A DNA stretch of 64,000 bases from Nocardia africana NBRC 100379 (GCF_001612635.1 NZ_BDAV01000004.1:186001-250000), one strand, 5' to 3'. Numbered from the stretch's first letter, positions 24,052 to 35,762 are shown. The notes: generated from the letters alone by a model not told the origin. Translations and numbers: made by a program.

Positions 24052-25653
24052 TCAGTGCGAAGGCCCCGCTGCTTCCGCACTGCCGATGGTGCCCGCGTGC
24101 GCGTACTGCGACAGGGTCGGCGCGAGCGCCCGGGGGACCCGGGCCCGCACCCGCGTGCCACCCTCCTCGTGCGAGGAACTGATGATGCGGCCGTCGGAGT
24201 GGATGCGCGCGAGCAGATCACCACGAGTGTACGGGAGCAGAACACTCACCTCGACATCGAGTCCGCCGAGGATCTCCGCCAGCCGTTCGCGCAACTGGTC
24301 GATTCCGCGTCCGGTGCGGGCCGAGACGAACACCGCCCCCGGCAACTGCGCACGCAGATGCGCCAGCTGCGTCGCGTCCAGCGCGTCGATCTTGTTCACC
24401 ACCAGCAGCTCCGGCGGTCCGGATCCCTCGCCCTGCTCACGCAGCACATCGGTGATCACCTCGCGCACGGCCTTGATCTGCTGATCGGGCAGCGCGTCGG
24501 AACCGTCGACCACGTGCAGCAGCAGATCGGCGCCGGTGACCTCCTCGAGGGTCGACCGGAACGCCTCCACCAGCTGGGTCGGCAGATGCCGGACGAAGCC
24601 GACGGTGTCGGTGAAGACCACCTCACGGCCGTCGTCGAGGGCGGCCCGGCGGGTGGTCGGATCCAGGGTGGCGAACAGCGCGTCCTGGACCAGGATGCCC
24701 GCGCCGGTCAGGGCGTTCATCAGGCTGGATTTGCCGGCATTGGTGTAGCCGACGATCGCCACCGCCGGAATGCCGCTGGAGCTGCGCCGCGACCGCTTGG
24801 TGTCGCGCGCGGTCTTCATCTCCTTGATCTCGCGGCGCAGCTTGGCCATCCGCTCGCGGATCCGGCGGCGATCGGTTTCGATCTTGGTCTCACCGGGGCC
24901 GCGGGTTCCCACACCGCCGCCCGCACCACCGGCCCGGCCACCGGCCTGCCGCGACATCGATTCACCCCAGCCGCGCAGTCGCGGCAGCATGTATTCCATC
25001 TGGGCCAGCGACACCTGCGCCTTGCCCTCGCGGGAGGTGGCGTGCTGGGCGAAGATGTCCAGAATCAGGGCGGTGCGGTCGATGACCTTCACCTTCACGA
25101 CCTTCTCCAGCGCGGTCAGCTGCGCGGGGGTCAGCTCACCGTCACAGATCACCGTGTCGGCGCCGGTCTCGAGCACCACCGAGCGCAGCTCGTCGGCCTT
25201 ACCCGAGCCGATGTAGGTGGCCGGATCGGGCTTGTCGCGGCGCTGGATCAGCGCGTCGAGCACCTGGGAGCCGGCGGTTTCGGCGAGCGCGGCCAATTCG
25301 GCCATGCTGGCCTCGGCCTGCGCGGCACTGCCCTCGGTCCACACGCCGACCAGCACGACCCGCTCCAGTCGCAGCTGCCGGTACTCGACCTCGGTGATGT
25401 CGGTGAGCTCGGTGGAGAGCCCGGCGACACGACGCAGCGCGCTGCGTTCGTCGAGTTGCAGTTCACCGACCGTGGGCTCGGCCGCCCAGCCGTTGCCGGT
25501 GTAGCCGCTGCCGTCGGTCGCATCGGCGTCGTAATCGATCACGCCGGTGTCGGCGTCGTCATCGCCGACGCTGTAGTCCTGGTCCGCGTAGCCGTCCGTC
25601 TCCGAGTCGAGCTGCTCGATCGGGGTGAACTCGTACGTTTGTGATTTCCTCAT
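24052..25653 (-). CDS. hflX: GTPase HflX
   Basis: The product has 533 residues from ATG 25653. The N-terminal 100 residues are acidic and low-complexity, longer than in other HflX. GLSTELTDITEVEYRQLRL and YIGSGKADELR mark the HflX nucleotide-binding domain. The G domain has VGYTNAGKSSLMNAL (G1), TDTVGFVRHLP (G3) and VVNKID (G4). HflX splits stalled ribosomes after stress. The start is uncertain, because GGAGG is only 3 bases before this ATG; GTG 25671 is the alternative. dapF lies 94 bp upstream. Confidence 0.95.
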   Translation of the reverse strand: MRKSQTYEFTPIEQLDSETDGYADQDYSVGDDDADTGVIDYDADATDGSGYTGNGWAAEPTVGELQLDERSALRRVAGLSTELTDITEVEYRQLRLERVVLVGVWTEGSAAQAEASMAELAALAETAGSQVLDALIQRRDKPDPATYIGSGKADELRSVVLETGADTVICDGELTPAQLTALEKVVKVKVIDRTALILDIFAQHATSREGKAQVSLAQMEYMLPRLRGWGESMSRQAGGRAGGAGGGVGTRGPGETKIETDRRRIRERMAKLRREIKEMKTARDTKRSRRSSSGIPAVAIVGYTNAGKSSLMNALTGAGILVQDALFATLDPTTRRAALDDGREVVFTDTVGFVRHLPTQLVEAFRSTLEEVTGADLLLHVVDGSDALPDQQIKAVREVITDVLREQGEGSGPPELLVVNKIDALDATQLAHLRAQLPGAVFVSARTGRGIDQLRERLAEILGGLDVEVSVLLPYTRGDLLARIHSDGRIISSSHEEGGTRVRARVPRALAPTLSQYAHAGTIGSAEAAGPSH

Positions 25654-25747
25654 ACACCTCCATGGTCCCACGCCACAACCACCGGGCGCACTCGGATATT
25701 TCCCGCTCTCGCCGCAGCGGCCCCGGTACGGCGCAGCTCACACGGAT

Positions 25748-26668
25748 TCAGGCGCCGGCCCACCACTCCCCGGCGAGATGTCCCGAACCGACCAGCACCG
25801 AGGGCCCGCGCAACCACGCCTGCCCGTGATCGATGCCGACGGTGACGGCACCGCCGGGCACCCGGACCCGCACCTGCGCCGATTCCGCCGCCGGATCGAC
25901 ACCCGCACTCGTCAGTGCCGCGGCGGCCGCGGCGACCGTGCCGGTGCCGCAGGAACGGGTTTCGCCGACGCCGCGTTCGTAGACCCGCATGTCGACCGCG
26001 CCGTCCTCGCCGAGCGCGGTCAGGATCTCCACGTTCACGCCCTGCGGGAACAGCTCCGGATCGAAACCGGGCGGCACGGTGAGGTCGAGCGCGGCCAGTC
26101 CGTCCGCGGTGAGCGCGGGATCGACACAGGCCAGATGCGGATTGCCCACGTCGACTCCGACTCCGGGCAACGCGCTGCCACCGACGGTGGCGGTCGAATC
26201 GCCGAGCATCCGCACCCTGCCCATACCGACGGTGACCTCGCCGTGTACCTCGTCGAAGGAGTGCACGACCACCGAGCGCGCCCCCGATCGGGTGCCGACC
26301 ACGAATTCGGTCTCGCGCTGCATTCCGGTGGCGAGCAGATAGTGGGCGAACACGCGAACGCCGTTGCCGCACATCTCCGCGATCGACCCGTCGGCGTTGC
26401 GATAGTCCATGAACCAGTCCGCCGCCGCGACACCGTCGGGCAGTTCGGCCAGCTCGCCGCGCTCCACCAGCGCCCCCGCCCGGGCGACGCGCAGCACACC
26501 GTCGGCGCCGATGCCCTGGCGCCGGTCACACAGCACGGCGACGGTACCGGGGGCCAGGCGCAGGCGGGCGTCGGAGTCGGGCAGCACCACGAAATCGTTC
26601 TGCGTCCCGTGGCCCTTGCCGAACTCGATATCGGCCGCGCCGGACATCGTCTGCTCCTGCTCGCTCAT
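25748..26668 (-). CDS. dapF: diaminopimelate epimerase
   Basis: The product has 306 residues. [14 protein letters not shown] begins the enzyme. [14 protein letters not shown] (first catalytic Cys) and [15 protein letters not shown] (second Cys) give the two-cysteine active site. It converts LL- to meso-diaminopimelate for lysine and cell-wall synthesis. The dapA gene of the same pathway is at 58512. Order with miaA and hflX is the mycobacterial one. Confidence 0.95.
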   Translation of the reverse strand: MSEQEQTMSGAADIEFGKGHGTQNDFVVLPDSDARLRLAPGTVAVLCDRRQGIGADGVLRVARAGALVERGELAELPDGVAAADWFMDYRNADGSIAEMCGNGVRVFAHYLLATGMQRETEFVVGTRSGARSVVVHSFDEVHGEVTVGMGRVRMLGDSTATVGGSALPGVGVDVGNPHLACVDPALTADGLAALDLTVPPGFDPELFPQGVNVEILTALGEDGAVDMRVYERGVGETRSCGTGTVAAAAAALTSAGVDPAAESAQVRVRVPGGAVTVGIDHGQAWLRGPSVLVGSGHLAGEWWAGA

Positions 26669-26695
26669 CGACGTCGATCCTCCACCCGTCCCGCA

Positions 26696-27526
26696 CTACG
26701 CACCGGCCGCGCCGGCGCTCACCTTCGATACCGACACCCGGCGCTGCCGGGATATTTCGTACAGCACGACCGAGACGGCGCACGGTGTGACCGGCATCGC
26801 ACCCGCCGGAATGCGCACCATTTCGTCGCATGCGTCGCGCCACCGCGCGTCGAGCTCGCCGTCGTCGGCGAACACCATGATCGTCGCATCCGTGAAGGTG
26901 TGCGCATCGACCGGCCGGTCCCCGGGCTCCGCGCCGACACCGACCAGCCGGGCCGGAACCGCCGCGCCTGCCCGCAATTCGGCGACGGCCGCCGGCCCGG
27001 GCACTCGCACCACCGGCACCGCGAACAACGCACCGGCCGAGGCGCGCACACACCGCGGGTCGTATTCGTCCGCGCCGGAACCGCTGATCACCACCGCGGC
27101 GGCGCCGAAGGCGTGCGCGGTGCGCAGCACACTGCCCAGCCGCAGCGCGGAGGCCGGGCGGTCGATCACGACCACCGGACGTGCCGGATCGAGGCGGACG
27201 GCCGACTCGTCCCGGCTGCGGGTGTGCGCCAGGGCCACCAGTTCCGGTGTGCCGGTATCGGGTTCGGCGAGTTCGTCGAGGGTGTCGCCGACCAGTCCGA
27301 TGGCCGTCACCGCGTCGTTGTCGAGCACCTCGCGCGCCCATGCCGGCAGCGGCGCGCCGAGACGGTACAGCACCGCTTCCAGCGGCCAGCCGTTCGCCAC
27401 CGCCGCGGTGATCGATTCGCGGCCGTGCACGAGGAAGCGGCCGTCGCGACGGCGGTGGGCGCGGTTGCCGAGATAGGCCCGCCACTGCCCCACGGAGGCA
27501 GTACGGGCGGTCGATGGGCGGGTCAC
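26696..27526 (-). CDS. SpoU/TrmH-family RNA 2'-O-methyltransferase
   Basis: The product has 276 residues from GTG 27526, which overlaps the miaA stop by 4 bp (GTGA). [28 protein letters not shown] is the N-terminal substrate-binding part. [29 protein letters not shown] and the C-terminal knot end ([18 protein letters not shown]) are the SPOUT fold. The last motif is less canonical than the SLNVS usually seen, so activity is probable but not certain. It is placed in the miaA-dapF transcription unit. Confidence 0.82.
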   Translation of the reverse strand: MTRPSTARTASVGQWRAYLGNRAHRRRDGRFLVHGRESITAAVANGWPLEAVLYRLGAPLPAWAREVLDNDAVTAIGLVGDTLDELAEPDTGTPELVALAHTRSRDESAVRLDPARPVVVIDRPASALRLGSVLRTAHAFGAAAVVISGSGADEYDPRCVRASAGALFAVPVVRVPGPAAVAELRAGAAVPARLVGVGAEPGDRPVDAHTFTDATIMVFADDGELDARWRDACDEMVRIPAGAMPVTPCAVSVVLYEISRQRRVSVSKVSAGAAGA

Positions 27527-28446
27527 TGCCTGATGGATTCCTGTTCGTCGCGCACATGGGCCAGTACCGCATCCGCCAGCCGCGGGTCGGCGCCGTCGAC
27601 CCAGTGCACCCGCGGATCGCGGCGGAACCACGAGCGTTGCCTGCGCACGTAGCGGCGGGTGCCGATCAGTGTGCGCTCACGCGCGTGACTCAGGTCGTAT
27701 TCGTTGTCGAGATGAGCCAGGACTTGTGCGTATCCGATCGCCCGGCGTGCCGTCAGGCCCCGGCGCAGGCCGCAGCCGATCAGTTCGCGCACCTCGTCGA
27801 CGAGGCCGTGGGCGAACATGGTGTCGGTGCGCGTCTCGATGCGCGCGTCGAGTTCGGCGGTCTCGCGGTCGACGCCGATGATCGTGGTGTTCCATCGGGG
27901 CGTGCCACGTTGCGGCTGGGAGGCGGCGAACGGGCGGCCGGTGAGTTCGACGACCTCGAGCGCCCGGACGATCCGCCGGCCGTCGGTGGGCAGAATGGTC
28001 TGCGCCGCAACGGGATCGGCCGCACGCAGGGCGGCGTGGACGGCGGCGACCCCGTCGTGTTCGAGGACCGCCTCCCACTTCTCGCGGACGCGGATGTCGG
28101 TGGCCGGGAATTCCCACTCGTCGAGCAGCGCCTGCACATACATCATCGAACCGCCCACGATGATCGGCACCCGGCCGCGCGCCAGGATGTCCTCGACATC
28201 GGCGGAGGCCGCGGCCTGATACGCGGCGACGGTGGCCGTTTCGGTCACCTCCAGCACGTCGAGCTGATGGTGCGGAATACCGCGGCGCTGGTGCGGCGGC
28301 AGTTTGGCGGTGCCGATATCCATGCCGCGATACAGCTGCATGGCGTCGATATTGACGATCTCCCCGTCCAGGCGAACCGCCAATTCCAGTGCCAGATCGG
28401 ACTTTCCGGTCGCGGTCGGCCCGATGACGGCGATGGGCGCCCTCAT
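27523..28446 (-). CDS. miaA: tRNA dimethylallyltransferase
   Basis: The product has 307 residues. The P-loop [29 protein letters not shown] and [11 protein letters not shown] are MiaA signatures. It adds a dimethylallyl group to A37 of tRNAs reading UNN codons; MiaB at 32161 then methylthiolates the product. It overlaps both neighbours by 4 bp, so the Rv2728c-like gene, miaA and the RNA methyltransferase are probably coupled. Confidence 0.96.
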   Translation of the reverse strand: MRAPIAVIGPTATGKSDLALELAVRLDGEIVNIDAMQLYRGMDIGTAKLPPHQRRGIPHHQLDVLEVTETATVAAYQAAASADVEDILARGRVPIIVGGSMMYVQALLDEWEFPATDIRVREKWEAVLEHDGVAAVHAALRAADPVAAQTILPTDGRRIVRALEVVELTGRPFAASQPQRGTPRWNTTIIGVDRETAELDARIETRTDTMFAHGLVDEVRELIGCGLRRGLTARRAIGYAQVLAHLDNEYDLSHARERTLIGTRRYVRRQRSWFRRDPRVHWVDGADPRLADAVLAHVRDEQESIRQ

Positions 28447-29204
28447 CGCTCACCCGCCGGATACCAGACCGAGACGTGATACCCCACACCGAACGGTGCT
28501 GCGCGATACAGGGTTTCGACCTTCGGATCGGCGGTGTCGATGCCGAACAGGCCGGCCAGCACCTGGAAACCGGGACGGCCCGCCACCTCGAGCTCGGCAC
28601 ACAATCGCGGGTCCAGGGCGCCGAGTGCCGCGCGGTCACCGGCGTCGAGGGCGGCGTCGATGCGCTGTTGTTCGCCCTCGGCACGGGGATCGAGATATCC
28701 GGGCGAGGTGGTGGACAGCGTCGCGGCGCCGTCGGCCACGATCAGCACACCCTGCGCACGCGGGTCGGCGTCCAGCTCACCGCGCAATCGTGCCCCCAGA
28801 TCCACGCAGTGCGCCGGCTCGGCGCCGGGTTCGACCGGCAGCGCCCGTGCCTCGATGTCCTCGCCGTCCTCGGCCGCGATCCGGCCGCGCAGCCATGCGC
28901 CCACCAGCAGTGCGGTCGGCCAGTCGAACCGCGGCTCACCGCCGGGGTCCGCCGCCGACAACGCGACCCGCACGTCCGCGCCGAAGCCGCGGAAACTGCC
29001 CACACCGGTCGGCGGCTCGGTCCCGGCGCCGACGATGGTCCACTGCCGGGCCTGCCGAGCCAGCATCCGCCCCGCCGTCAGCACCGCCTCACGCATCTGC
29101 GGCACCTGCGCGGCCGGATGGGCGGAGTCGGTCAGCGGCGTCGCACCGCCCAGTTCGGGAATCAGCACGAGCGGCGAGGGAATCAGCGCGGCGACACGAA
29201 ACAC
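28443..29204 (-). CDS. Rv2728c-like conserved protein (LigB-like fold)
   Basis: The product has 253 residues. It begins [20 protein letters not shown] and has [19 protein letters not shown] in the middle. The overall pattern recalls the extradiol dioxygenase LigB fold but the metal-binding histidines of active enzymes are not evident. A homologue sits upstream of miaA in mycobacteria (Rv2728c). The gene overlaps miaA by 4 bp. The function is unknown. Confidence 0.7.
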   Translation of the reverse strand: MFRVAALIPSPLVLIPELGGATPLTDSAHPAAQVPQMREAVLTAGRMLARQARQWTIVGAGTEPPTGVGSFRGFGADVRVALSAADPGGEPRFDWPTALLVGAWLRGRIAAEDGEDIEARALPVEPGAEPAHCVDLGARLRGELDADPRAQGVLIVADGAATLSTTSPGYLDPRAEGEQQRIDAALDAGDRAALGALDPRLCAELEVAGRPGFQVLAGLFGIDTADPKVETLYRAAPFGVGYHVSVWYPAGER

Positions 29205-29402
29205 CCGTCAACGGTAGCGGCCGTCGGGAAAGGCCGGCCGAACCCGTCGCTCACCCCGGGCGAGCGTGTTCTCACCACCCTCAACCGTCACTCGGTGCAC
29301 GCCACCGTTCGCAAGAGAGGGCAATTCTGTCTATTGGCTGGTTGAATGGGATCTGCTAGGGCGTAACCAGGCAGCCGTGACGCGCGGCAGGGATGAGGAG
29401 CG

Positions 29403-30911
29403 ATGACCGACAACAGCGGAACCGAGAAGGCAGTGCATCCGGAAACCGGCGCGGCGCAGCAGTCCAGCAATCCCGCCGCGAAGCGTCCGACTCCGGCCGA
29501 TGCCGCCCCGAAACCCGGCGCGGCGCCACGCCCGGGAGTACCCAAGCCGGGGGCGCCAAAACCTCCCGCGGCGCGGCGAGCCGAACCGGCGGCGAAACCG
29601 GCGGCCACGCATCACGTCAAACCGGCTCCGGTTCCCGGCCCCGTCCATGAGCATCCGCATCCGGTGGTCGTGCCGACCGTCACCGATCCCAGCGAGTGGG
29701 GCCGGGTCGACGACGACGGCACCGCCTGGGTCAAAACCGCCACCGGTGAACGGGTCGTCGGCTCGTGGCAGGCCGGTGACGCCGCCGAGGGCCTGGCGCA
29801 TTTCGGGCGTCGCTTCGACGATCTGGCCACCGAGGTCGCGCTGCTCGAGGCTCGCCTGGCGGCCGGCACGGACGCCCGCAAGACCAAGGCCGCGGCCGTC
29901 GCGCTCGCCGAATCCCTGCCCACCGCGGCCGTGATCGGCGATGTGGACGGTCTGGCGCAGCGCCTGCAGGCGATCATCGAACATTCCGACGAGGCGGCCG
30001 CCCACGCCAAGGAGGAGAAGGAACGCACCCGGCACGAGCACACCGAGCGCAAGGAGGCGCTGTGCGCGGAGGCCGAGCAGATCGCCGCCGAATCCACCCA
30101 GTGGAAGGCGGCCGGTGACCGGCTGCGCGAAATCCTCGAGGAGTGGAAGTCGATCCGCGGGGTGGACCGCAAGGTCGACGATGCGCTGTGGCGGCGCTTC
30201 TCCAAGGCGCGCGAGGCGTTCAACCGCCGCCGGGGCGCGCACTTCGCCGAACTCGATCGCGAACGCGCCGCCGCCAAGGCTCGCAAGGAGGAGCTGTGCG
30301 CGCGCGCCGAGGAGCTGTCCGATTCCACCGACTGGGTGGGCACCGCCGCGGTCTTCCGGGATCTGCTGACCGAATGGAAGGCGGCCGGGCGCGCTCCCCG
30401 CGAGGCCGACGAGCAGTTGTGGCGGCGCTTCAAGAGCGCCCAGGACGTGTTCTTCGCCGCGCGCAATGCCGCCGCGTCCGAGCGCGATGCCGAATTCGAG
30501 CAGAACGCGGCGGCCAAGGAGGACCTGCTGCACCACTACGAGGACCGCATCCCCGAACACATCGAACCCGATTCCGCGACACTGGATTCCGCCCGCGCGG
30601 CCCTGCGTGAACTGCAGGAGCGGTGGGACGCGATCGGCAAGGTGCCGCGCGAGCGCATGCACGAACTCGAGGGCAGACTGCGGGCGCTGGAGAAGCGGGT
30701 GCGCGAGGCGGTGGACGCTCAGTGGCGGCGCACCGATCCCGAGGCGATGGCTCGCGCGGCGCAATTCCGCGAGCGGGTGGCTCAGTTCGAGGAGCAGGCA
30801 GCCAAGGCCGAGGCCGCGGGCCGCACGCGCGATGCCGAAAAGGCGCTCGAGCAGGCCAAGCAGTGGCGTGAATGGGCGGACGCGGCCGAGGGTGCGGTCA
30901 GCCGGCGCTGA
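29403..30911 (+). CDS. DUF349-domain protein
   Basis: The product has 502 residues. Residues 1-85 are Pro/Ala-rich and probably disordered. From residue 95 a Trp-containing beta segment ([20 protein letters not shown]) is followed by long charged coiled-coil helices. Three repeats of the DUF349 kind carry W-K/R motifs ([59 protein letters not shown]). The function is not established; the family is thought to bind nucleic acid or ribosome-related partners. GAGGAGCG precedes the ATG. Location matches the mycobacterial Rv2731 region. Confidence 0.9.
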   Translation: MTDNSGTEKAVHPETGAAQQSSNPAAKRPTPADAAPKPGAAPRPGVPKPGAPKPPAARRAEPAAKPAATHHVKPAPVPGPVHEHPHPVVVPTVTDPSEWGRVDDDGTAWVKTATGERVVGSWQAGDAAEGLAHFGRRFDDLATEVALLEARLAAGTDARKTKAAAVALAESLPTAAVIGDVDGLAQRLQAIIEHSDEAAAHAKEEKERTRHEHTERKEALCAEAEQIAAESTQWKAAGDRLREILEEWKSIRGVDRKVDDALWRRFSKAREAFNRRRGAHFAELDRERAAAKARKEELCARAEELSDSTDWVGTAAVFRDLLTEWKAAGRAPREADEQLWRRFKSAQDVFFAARNAAASERDAEFEQNAAAKEDLLHHYEDRIPEHIEPDSATLDSARAALRELQERWDAIGKVPRERMHELEGRLRALEKRVREAVDAQWRRTDPEAMARAAQFRERVAQFEEQAAKAEAAGRTRDAEKALEQAKQWREWADAAEGAVSRR

Positions 30912-31009
30912 GCCGTTCGTCGCAGGCCGGCGGTGTGGCGTTCGCCGCCGACCGGCCGGTGCGAGGCGTCGCCCTTCTGCCCCGCAGCAATCCGGACGAG
31001 GAGCCGAGC

Positions 31010-31423
31010 ATGGATGTCCGCGAGATCAACCGAGGCGTCATCGAGCAGTTCCGGGCCGGCGGCCCGATCGAGGGGATGCACCGGGATCGTCTGGTGCTGC
31101 TCACCACCACCGGCCGCCGAACCGGCACGCCGCATACCACGCCGATGATGTTCCATCCCGACGGCGACCGGTTGCTCGTCGTCGCCTCGAACGTGGGCGC
31201 CCCGCGGCATCCGGACTGGTATCTGAATCTCGTCGCCGATCCGGCCGTGACGGTCGAGGTCGATCGGGAGACCTATCCGGCCACCGCCGTACCGTTGCAG
31301 GGCCCCGACTACGACCGGACGTGGGCGGAGCTCACCACGTTGTATCCGTTCTTCGCCGAGCACGCGCAGAAGACCGAGCGCACCATCCCCGTGGTAGCGC
31401 TGCGGCGGAACACGACCGCTTAG
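31010..31423 (+). CDS. deazaflavin (F420)-dependent nitroreductase-family protein, second copy
   Basis: The product has 137 residues from ATG 31010. LVLLTTTGRRTGTPHTTPMM and HPDWYLNLVADPAVTVEV are the family marks of the Ddn/PF04075 split barrel. The pattern is more typical than in the copy at 12484. It is 98 bp downstream of the DUF349 gene and convergent with the membrane-protein gene. The substrate is unknown. Confidence 0.85.
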   Translation: MDVREINRGVIEQFRAGGPIEGMHRDRLVLLTTTGRRTGTPHTTPMMFHPDGDRLLVVASNVGAPRHPDWYLNLVADPAVTVEVDRETYPATAVPLQGPDYDRTWAELTTLYPFFAEHAQKTERTIPVVALRRNTTA

Positions 31424-31443
31424 CGACACGACCGCCGGATCGG

Positions 31444-32157
31444 CTACTTGTCGTCGCCGAACAGCCGGCGTCGGTCCTGCTCTTCCTTTTCGGCGGCCGC
31501 GATGCGCCGGCGCTCCTCCGCCTCGAGCTGGAGCGCGGTCCGGCTCCACACCACGCGAATCCAGTGGAAGGTCAGCACGACGATCGCGATCGTGGCCAGA
31601 ATCAGTCCGATGCCGGGTCCGGCGCCGTGGTAGTTGCCGAGGCCGGGAGTCTGACGGTGCCAGATCGAGAGCACCCCGAAGACGCTGCCCACCGCGGATC
31701 CGGCGACCGCCACCCAGGCCAGCGCCCAGCGGCGGGTGACCAGCGCCAGCGACGAGAACCCGATTCCGAAGATCACCACGAACCACTCGAAGACCCGCGA
31801 CGGCAGCCCGATGTGTTCGTCCTGCGCGTGGTTGTCGAAGGCCAGCACATCCAGGCCGCGGGCGGCGCCGGCATGCGGCAGGATCAGCGACAGCAGCAGG
31901 ACGAACACCGCGATCGCGACCACCATCGCGCGCGTCCCGGGATCGATCTCGCCGGCGATCTTGCGTTCGACGGCCTCGAGGTCGCCGCGGAACTGCTCGA
32001 AGACCTTCGACTCTACGGGATTCATGCTCTCCTCGTTCGGCTCGGTCGCATCGTCCGGCTCGTGCGCCGGTGGCTGGTGCGGGTGCTGCGACGACGCGTC
32101 ACCGGACCCCTCCGGTGTGACATCGCGATCGGCATCATCGTTCCCGCGTTCGGCCAT
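31444..32157 (-). CDS. Rv2732c-like membrane protein
   Basis: The product has 237 residues. The first 60 are polar and acidic. Four hydrophobic segments follow (AMVVAIAVFVLLLSLIL, FEWFVVIFGIGFSSLALV, ALAWVAVAGSAVGSVFGVL, GIGLILATIAIVVLTF), then a charged helix rich in Glu/Arg. The gene is 3 bp downstream of miaB and the mycobacterial homologue is also beside miaB. No function is known. Confidence 0.8.
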   Translation of the reverse strand: MAERGNDDADRDVTPEGSGDASSQHPHQPPAHEPDDATEPNEESMNPVESKVFEQFRGDLEAVERKIAGEIDPGTRAMVVAIAVFVLLLSLILPHAGAARGLDVLAFDNHAQDEHIGLPSRVFEWFVVIFGIGFSSLALVTRRWALAWVAVAGSAVGSVFGVLSIWHRQTPGLGNYHGAGPGIGLILATIAIVVLTFHWIRVVWSRTALQLEAEERRRIAAAEKEEQDRRRLFGDDK

Positions 32158-32160
32158 CGG

Positions 32161-33765
32161 TCAGGCTCCGCATCCGCTATCACAGCCGGCGGCCGCCGGA
32201 AGAGTCTCCGGCGCACCGATGCGCGGCAGTCCCAGGCCCACCCCGATCGGCGCGGTCTTGGGCAGCACACCGCGTTCGTGGGCATCGCCGGCCCGAGTGC
32301 GCCGGTGGGTGTGGACCGGACCGTCGGCGATCAGGTGGTGCGGTGCCGCCTCGGTGATGTCGACGGTGACGATATCGCCGGGCCGGATCGCCGCCTCGCC
32401 GGGCCGGAAGTGCACCAGCCGGCCGTCGCGCGCCCGGCCGCTCATCCGCGCGGTCGCCGCGTTCTTCTTACCGGCGCCCTCGGCGACCAGCAGTTCGACC
32501 TCGGTGCCGATCAGCGCGCGATTGGCTTCCAGTGAGATCTGTTCCTGCAGTTCGATCAGCCGGTCGTAGCGCTCCTGGACCACCGCCTTGGGCACCTGAT
32601 CGGCCATGGTGGCCGCGGGCGTGCCGGGACGGATCGAATACTGGAAGGTGAAGGCGCTGGTGAACCGCGCCTGCCGCACCACGTCCAGGGTCTCCTGGAA
32701 ATCCTCCTCGGTCTCACCGGGGAAGCCGACGATGATGTCGGTGGTGATCGCGGCGTGCGGCATCGCGGCCCGCACCTTCTCGATGATGCCGAGGTAGCGG
32801 TCCTTGCGATAGGACCGGCGCATCGCCTTGAGCACCCGGTCCGAACCCGACTGCAGCGGCATGTGCAGCTGCGGGCATACGTTCGGAGTCTGCGCCATCG
32901 CCTCGATGACGTCGTCGGTGAATTCCGCCGGATGCGGAGAGGTGAAACGCACCCGCTCGAGCCCGTCGATGCTGCCGCAGGCGCGCAGCAGTTTCGCGAA
33001 GGCGCCGCGATCGCGGTGGTCGGGCGCGAAATCGGCCGGATGTCCTTGCGGCAGTGCGGGTTCGGCGAAGTTCACGCCGTAGGAGTTGACGTTCTGCCCG
33101 AGCAGCGTCACCTCGAGTACACCCTGATCCACCAGCGCCTGCACCTCGGCCAGCACATCGCCGGGCCGCCGGTCGACCTCTTTGCCGCGCAGCGAGGGCA
33201 CGATGCAGAACGTGCAGGTGTTGTTGCAGCCCACCGAGATCGACACCCAGCCGGCATAGGCGGATTCGCGGCGGGCGGGCAGCGTGGACGGGAACGCCTC
33301 CAGCGATTCCAGGATTTCGACCTGCGCCCGCTCGTTGTGGCGGGCGCGTTCGAGCAGCACCGGCAGCGACCCGATGTTGTGGGTGCCGAAGACGACGTCG
33401 ACCCACGGCGCCTTGCGCACGACGGTGTCGCGGTCCTTCTGCGCCAGGCAGCCGCCGACCGCGATCTGCATACCGGGCCGCTCGGCCTTGATCGGCGCCA
33501 GATGTCCGAGCGTTCCGTACAGCTTGTTGTCGGCGTTCTCGCGCACGGCGCAGGTGTTGAACACCACCAGATCCGCGGTCTGCCCGCCCGTGGCCTTGGT
33601 GTATCCGGCGTCCTCGAGCAGGCCCGACAGCCGTTCGGAGTCGTGCACGTTCATCTGGCAGCCGTAGGTGCGCACCTCGTAGGTCCGCGGGGACTGCGGA
33701 TCGGTGGCCGAACCGGGGGCGCGTCCCGCAGCCGAATGTGCTGCAACCTGCATGGACGAATTCAC
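32161..33765 (-). CDS. miaB: tRNA-2-methylthio-N6-dimethylallyladenosine synthase
   Basis: The product has 534 residues. [14 protein letters not shown] begins the N-terminal Fe-S domain. [19 protein letters not shown] carries the radical-SAM CxxxCxxC, and the TRAM domain is near residues 420-480. It methylthiolates i6A37 of tRNA, acting after MiaA. GTG 33765 is used here; ATG 33753 is also possible and no ribosome-binding site decides it. The C-terminal 50 residues extend past the TRAM domain. Confidence 0.96.
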   Translation of the reverse strand: MNSSMQVAAHSAAGRAPGSATDPQSPRTYEVRTYGCQMNVHDSERLSGLLEDAGYTKATGGQTADLVVFNTCAVRENADNKLYGTLGHLAPIKAERPGMQIAVGGCLAQKDRDTVVRKAPWVDVVFGTHNIGSLPVLLERARHNERAQVEILESLEAFPSTLPARRESAYAGWVSISVGCNNTCTFCIVPSLRGKEVDRRPGDVLAEVQALVDQGVLEVTLLGQNVNSYGVNFAEPALPQGHPADFAPDHRDRGAFAKLLRACGSIDGLERVRFTSPHPAEFTDDVIEAMAQTPNVCPQLHMPLQSGSDRVLKAMRRSYRKDRYLGIIEKVRAAMPHAAITTDIIVGFPGETEEDFQETLDVVRQARFTSAFTFQYSIRPGTPAATMADQVPKAVVQERYDRLIELQEQISLEANRALIGTEVELLVAEGAGKKNAATARMSGRARDGRLVHFRPGEAAIRPGDIVTVDITEAAPHHLIADGPVHTHRRTRAGDAHERGVLPKTAPIGVGLGLPRIGAPETLPAAAGCDSGCGA

Positions 33766-33948
33766 GGGTCCAGGGTAGACGCTGCGCGAAACCGGACGCC
33801 CACCCCGGTCGCCCGCGACCGGTCGGTGGTGACGCCGGTCACGCGCGCGGGCGCCCAGGTCACCACCGGGTTAAGCGCAGGCGGCGACGGCGCGACGCAC
33901 GCGCCAAAAGTGCGCATTTCGCGCAGGACCGCTCTAGGGTCGACTGTC

Positions 33949-34779
33949 ATGACCGATGCTGCCGACGCAACACCCGGCACCGCCAGCGCTGGGAACACCT
34001 CCGACCCGGGCGCGGCCGAGGCGGCCGCGGGAACCGCGACCGCGCCGCCGATGATCTCGATGCGCAACGTGGACAAGCACTTCGGTGATCTGCATGTGCT
34101 GCGCGATGTGAATCTGGAGGTGCCGCGGGGGCAGGTGGTGATCGTGCTCGGCCCGTCCGGGTCCGGCAAATCCACGTTGTGCCGCACCGTCAATCGGCTC
34201 GAGCCGATCGATTCCGGCACCATCGCCGTCGACGGCGTCGAATTGCCGGCCGAGGGCCGCGCCCTGGCGAAGTTGCGCGCCGACGTGGGCATGGTGTTCC
34301 AGTCGTTCAATCTGTTCGCGCACAAGACGATCCTGGACAACGTCATGCTCGGGCCGGTCAAGGTGCGCCGCATCGACAAGAAGCAGGCCCGCGCGCGGGC
34401 ACTGGAACTGCTCGAGCGGGTGGGCATCGCCGATCAGGCCGACAAGTATCCGGCGCAACTGTCGGGCGGTCAGCAGCAGCGCGTGGCCATCGCCCGGGCC
34501 TTGGCGATGAATCCGAAGGTGATGCTGTTCGACGAGCCCACCTCCGCCCTGGATCCGGAAATGGTCAACGAGGTGCTGGAGGTGATGGTCGCACTGGCCA
34601 AGGAGGGCATGACGATGCTGGTGGTCACGCACGAGATGGGATTCGCCCGTCGCGCCGGAGACCGCGTGCTGTTCATGGCCGACGGCCGGATCGTCGAGGA
34701 CGCGGCGCCCGAAACCTTCTTCACCGCACCCGCTTCCGAGCGGGCCAAGGATTTCTTGGGCAAAATCTTGAGCCATTGA
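33949..34779 (+). CDS. gluA: glutamate ABC transporter, ATP-binding protein
   Basis: The product has 276 residues. The first 35 are an Ala/Gly/Thr-rich extension. The ABC core from [20 protein letters not shown] has Walker [10 protein letters not shown], the signature [15 protein letters not shown], Walker [14 protein letters not shown], and the H-loop VVTHEMGFA. It drives uptake of polar amino acids, probably glutamate. The four genes gluABCD follow in the order known in Corynebacterium, where they also lie beside recX. An internal ATG at 34051 could be an alternative start. Confidence 0.93.
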   Translation: MTDAADATPGTASAGNTSDPGAAEAAAGTATAPPMISMRNVDKHFGDLHVLRDVNLEVPRGQVVIVLGPSGSGKSTLCRTVNRLEPIDSGTIAVDGVELPAEGRALAKLRADVGMVFQSFNLFAHKTILDNVMLGPVKVRRIDKKQARARALELLERVGIADQADKYPAQLSGGQQQRVAIARALAMNPKVMLFDEPTSALDPEMVNEVLEVMVALAKEGMTMLVVTHEMGFARRAGDRVLFMADGRIVEDAAPETFFTAPASERAKDFLGKILSH

Positions 34780-34864
34780 TCGTAATCCACGACCGCGGCG
34801 GGATCGATGACCGGCCCGCGCACCGCGGAGGACCCTTCACACTTCACGAGAGAGAAGGCATTCG

Positions 34865-35695
34865 ATGAGGATCACCCGAGCGCTGCGATTCGGTATCGGC
34901 GCGCTGGCCATCGCGGTCGTCGCGACCGGATGCGGCGGCGGCAGCAACAAGACCGCCACCGAACACGCGTCGGAAGGCAAACTCACCATCGGCGTCAAAT
35001 TCGATCAGCCGGGCCTGGGCCTGCGCAATCGGGACGGGTCGTTCTCCGGATTCGACGTGGACGTGGCGACCTACGTCGCCGGGAAACTCGGCGTGAGCCC
35101 GGACAAGATCACCTTCAAGGAGGCTCCCTCCGCGCAGCGTGAGACGCTGATCCAGAACGGGCAGGTGGATTATGTGGTCGCCACCTATTCGATCACCGAT
35201 CAGCGCAAGCAGAAGGTCGACTTCGCCGGGCCCTATTACGTTGCGGGCCAATCGTTGCTGGTGCGCGCCGACAACACCGATATCACGGGCCCGGAATCGT
35301 TGAAGGGCGGCAAGAAACTCTGCTCGGTGAAGGGATCCACACCGGCGCAGAACATTCAGAAGAATTTCGCCAACGATGTGCAGTTGCAGGAATACGACAC
35401 CTATTCGCTGTGTGTGGAGGCGCTGAAATCCGGTGCGGTGGACGCGGTCACCACCGACAACATCATCCTGGCCGGTTACGCCGCGCAATCTCCGGGCCAG
35501 TTGAAGGTGGTCGGGCAGCCGTTCACGACCGAGAACTACGGCATCGGCCTCAAGAAGGGCGACAAGGAATCTCGCGACAAGATCAACGATGCGATCGAGT
35601 CGATGATCAACGACGGCTCGTGGAAAGCGTCGCTGGAGAAGAACTTCGGCAACACCTTCCCGATCCCGTCGCCGCCGCAGGTCGACCGCTACTGA
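34865..35695 (+). CDS. gluB: glutamate-binding lipoprotein of the ABC transporter
   Basis: The product has 276 residues. A lipoprotein signal ends at VATGCGGG, so Cys is the lipid-anchored residue. The mature protein is a family 3 solute-binding protein (LTIGVKFDQPGLGLR, FSGFDVDVATYVAGKLG, VVATYSITDQRKQKVDFAGPY). AGAGAAGG precedes the ATG. It delivers substrate to the GluC/GluD permease on the outer face of the membrane. Confidence 0.94.
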   Translation: MRITRALRFGIGALAIAVVATGCGGGSNKTATEHASEGKLTIGVKFDQPGLGLRNRDGSFSGFDVDVATYVAGKLGVSPDKITFKEAPSAQRETLIQNGQVDYVVATYSITDQRKQKVDFAGPYYVAGQSLLVRADNTDITGPESLKGGKKLCSVKGSTPAQNIQKNFANDVQLQEYDTYSLCVEALKSGAVDAVTTDNIILAGYAAQSPGQLKVVGQPFTTENYGIGLKKGDKESRDKINDAIESMINDGSWKASLEKNFGNTFPIPSPPQVDRY

Positions 35696-35762
35696 TTCGG
35701 CGCGGGTTCCGGCGGCCCCCGGGACCCGGCCCGGCACAGAGAAGTAGGAGGGCGCGTCCACC

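Noticed and set aside
24055..25644. Long plus-strand reading frame across hflX
   Set aside because: Antisense shadow of hflX, caused by the high-GC third positions.
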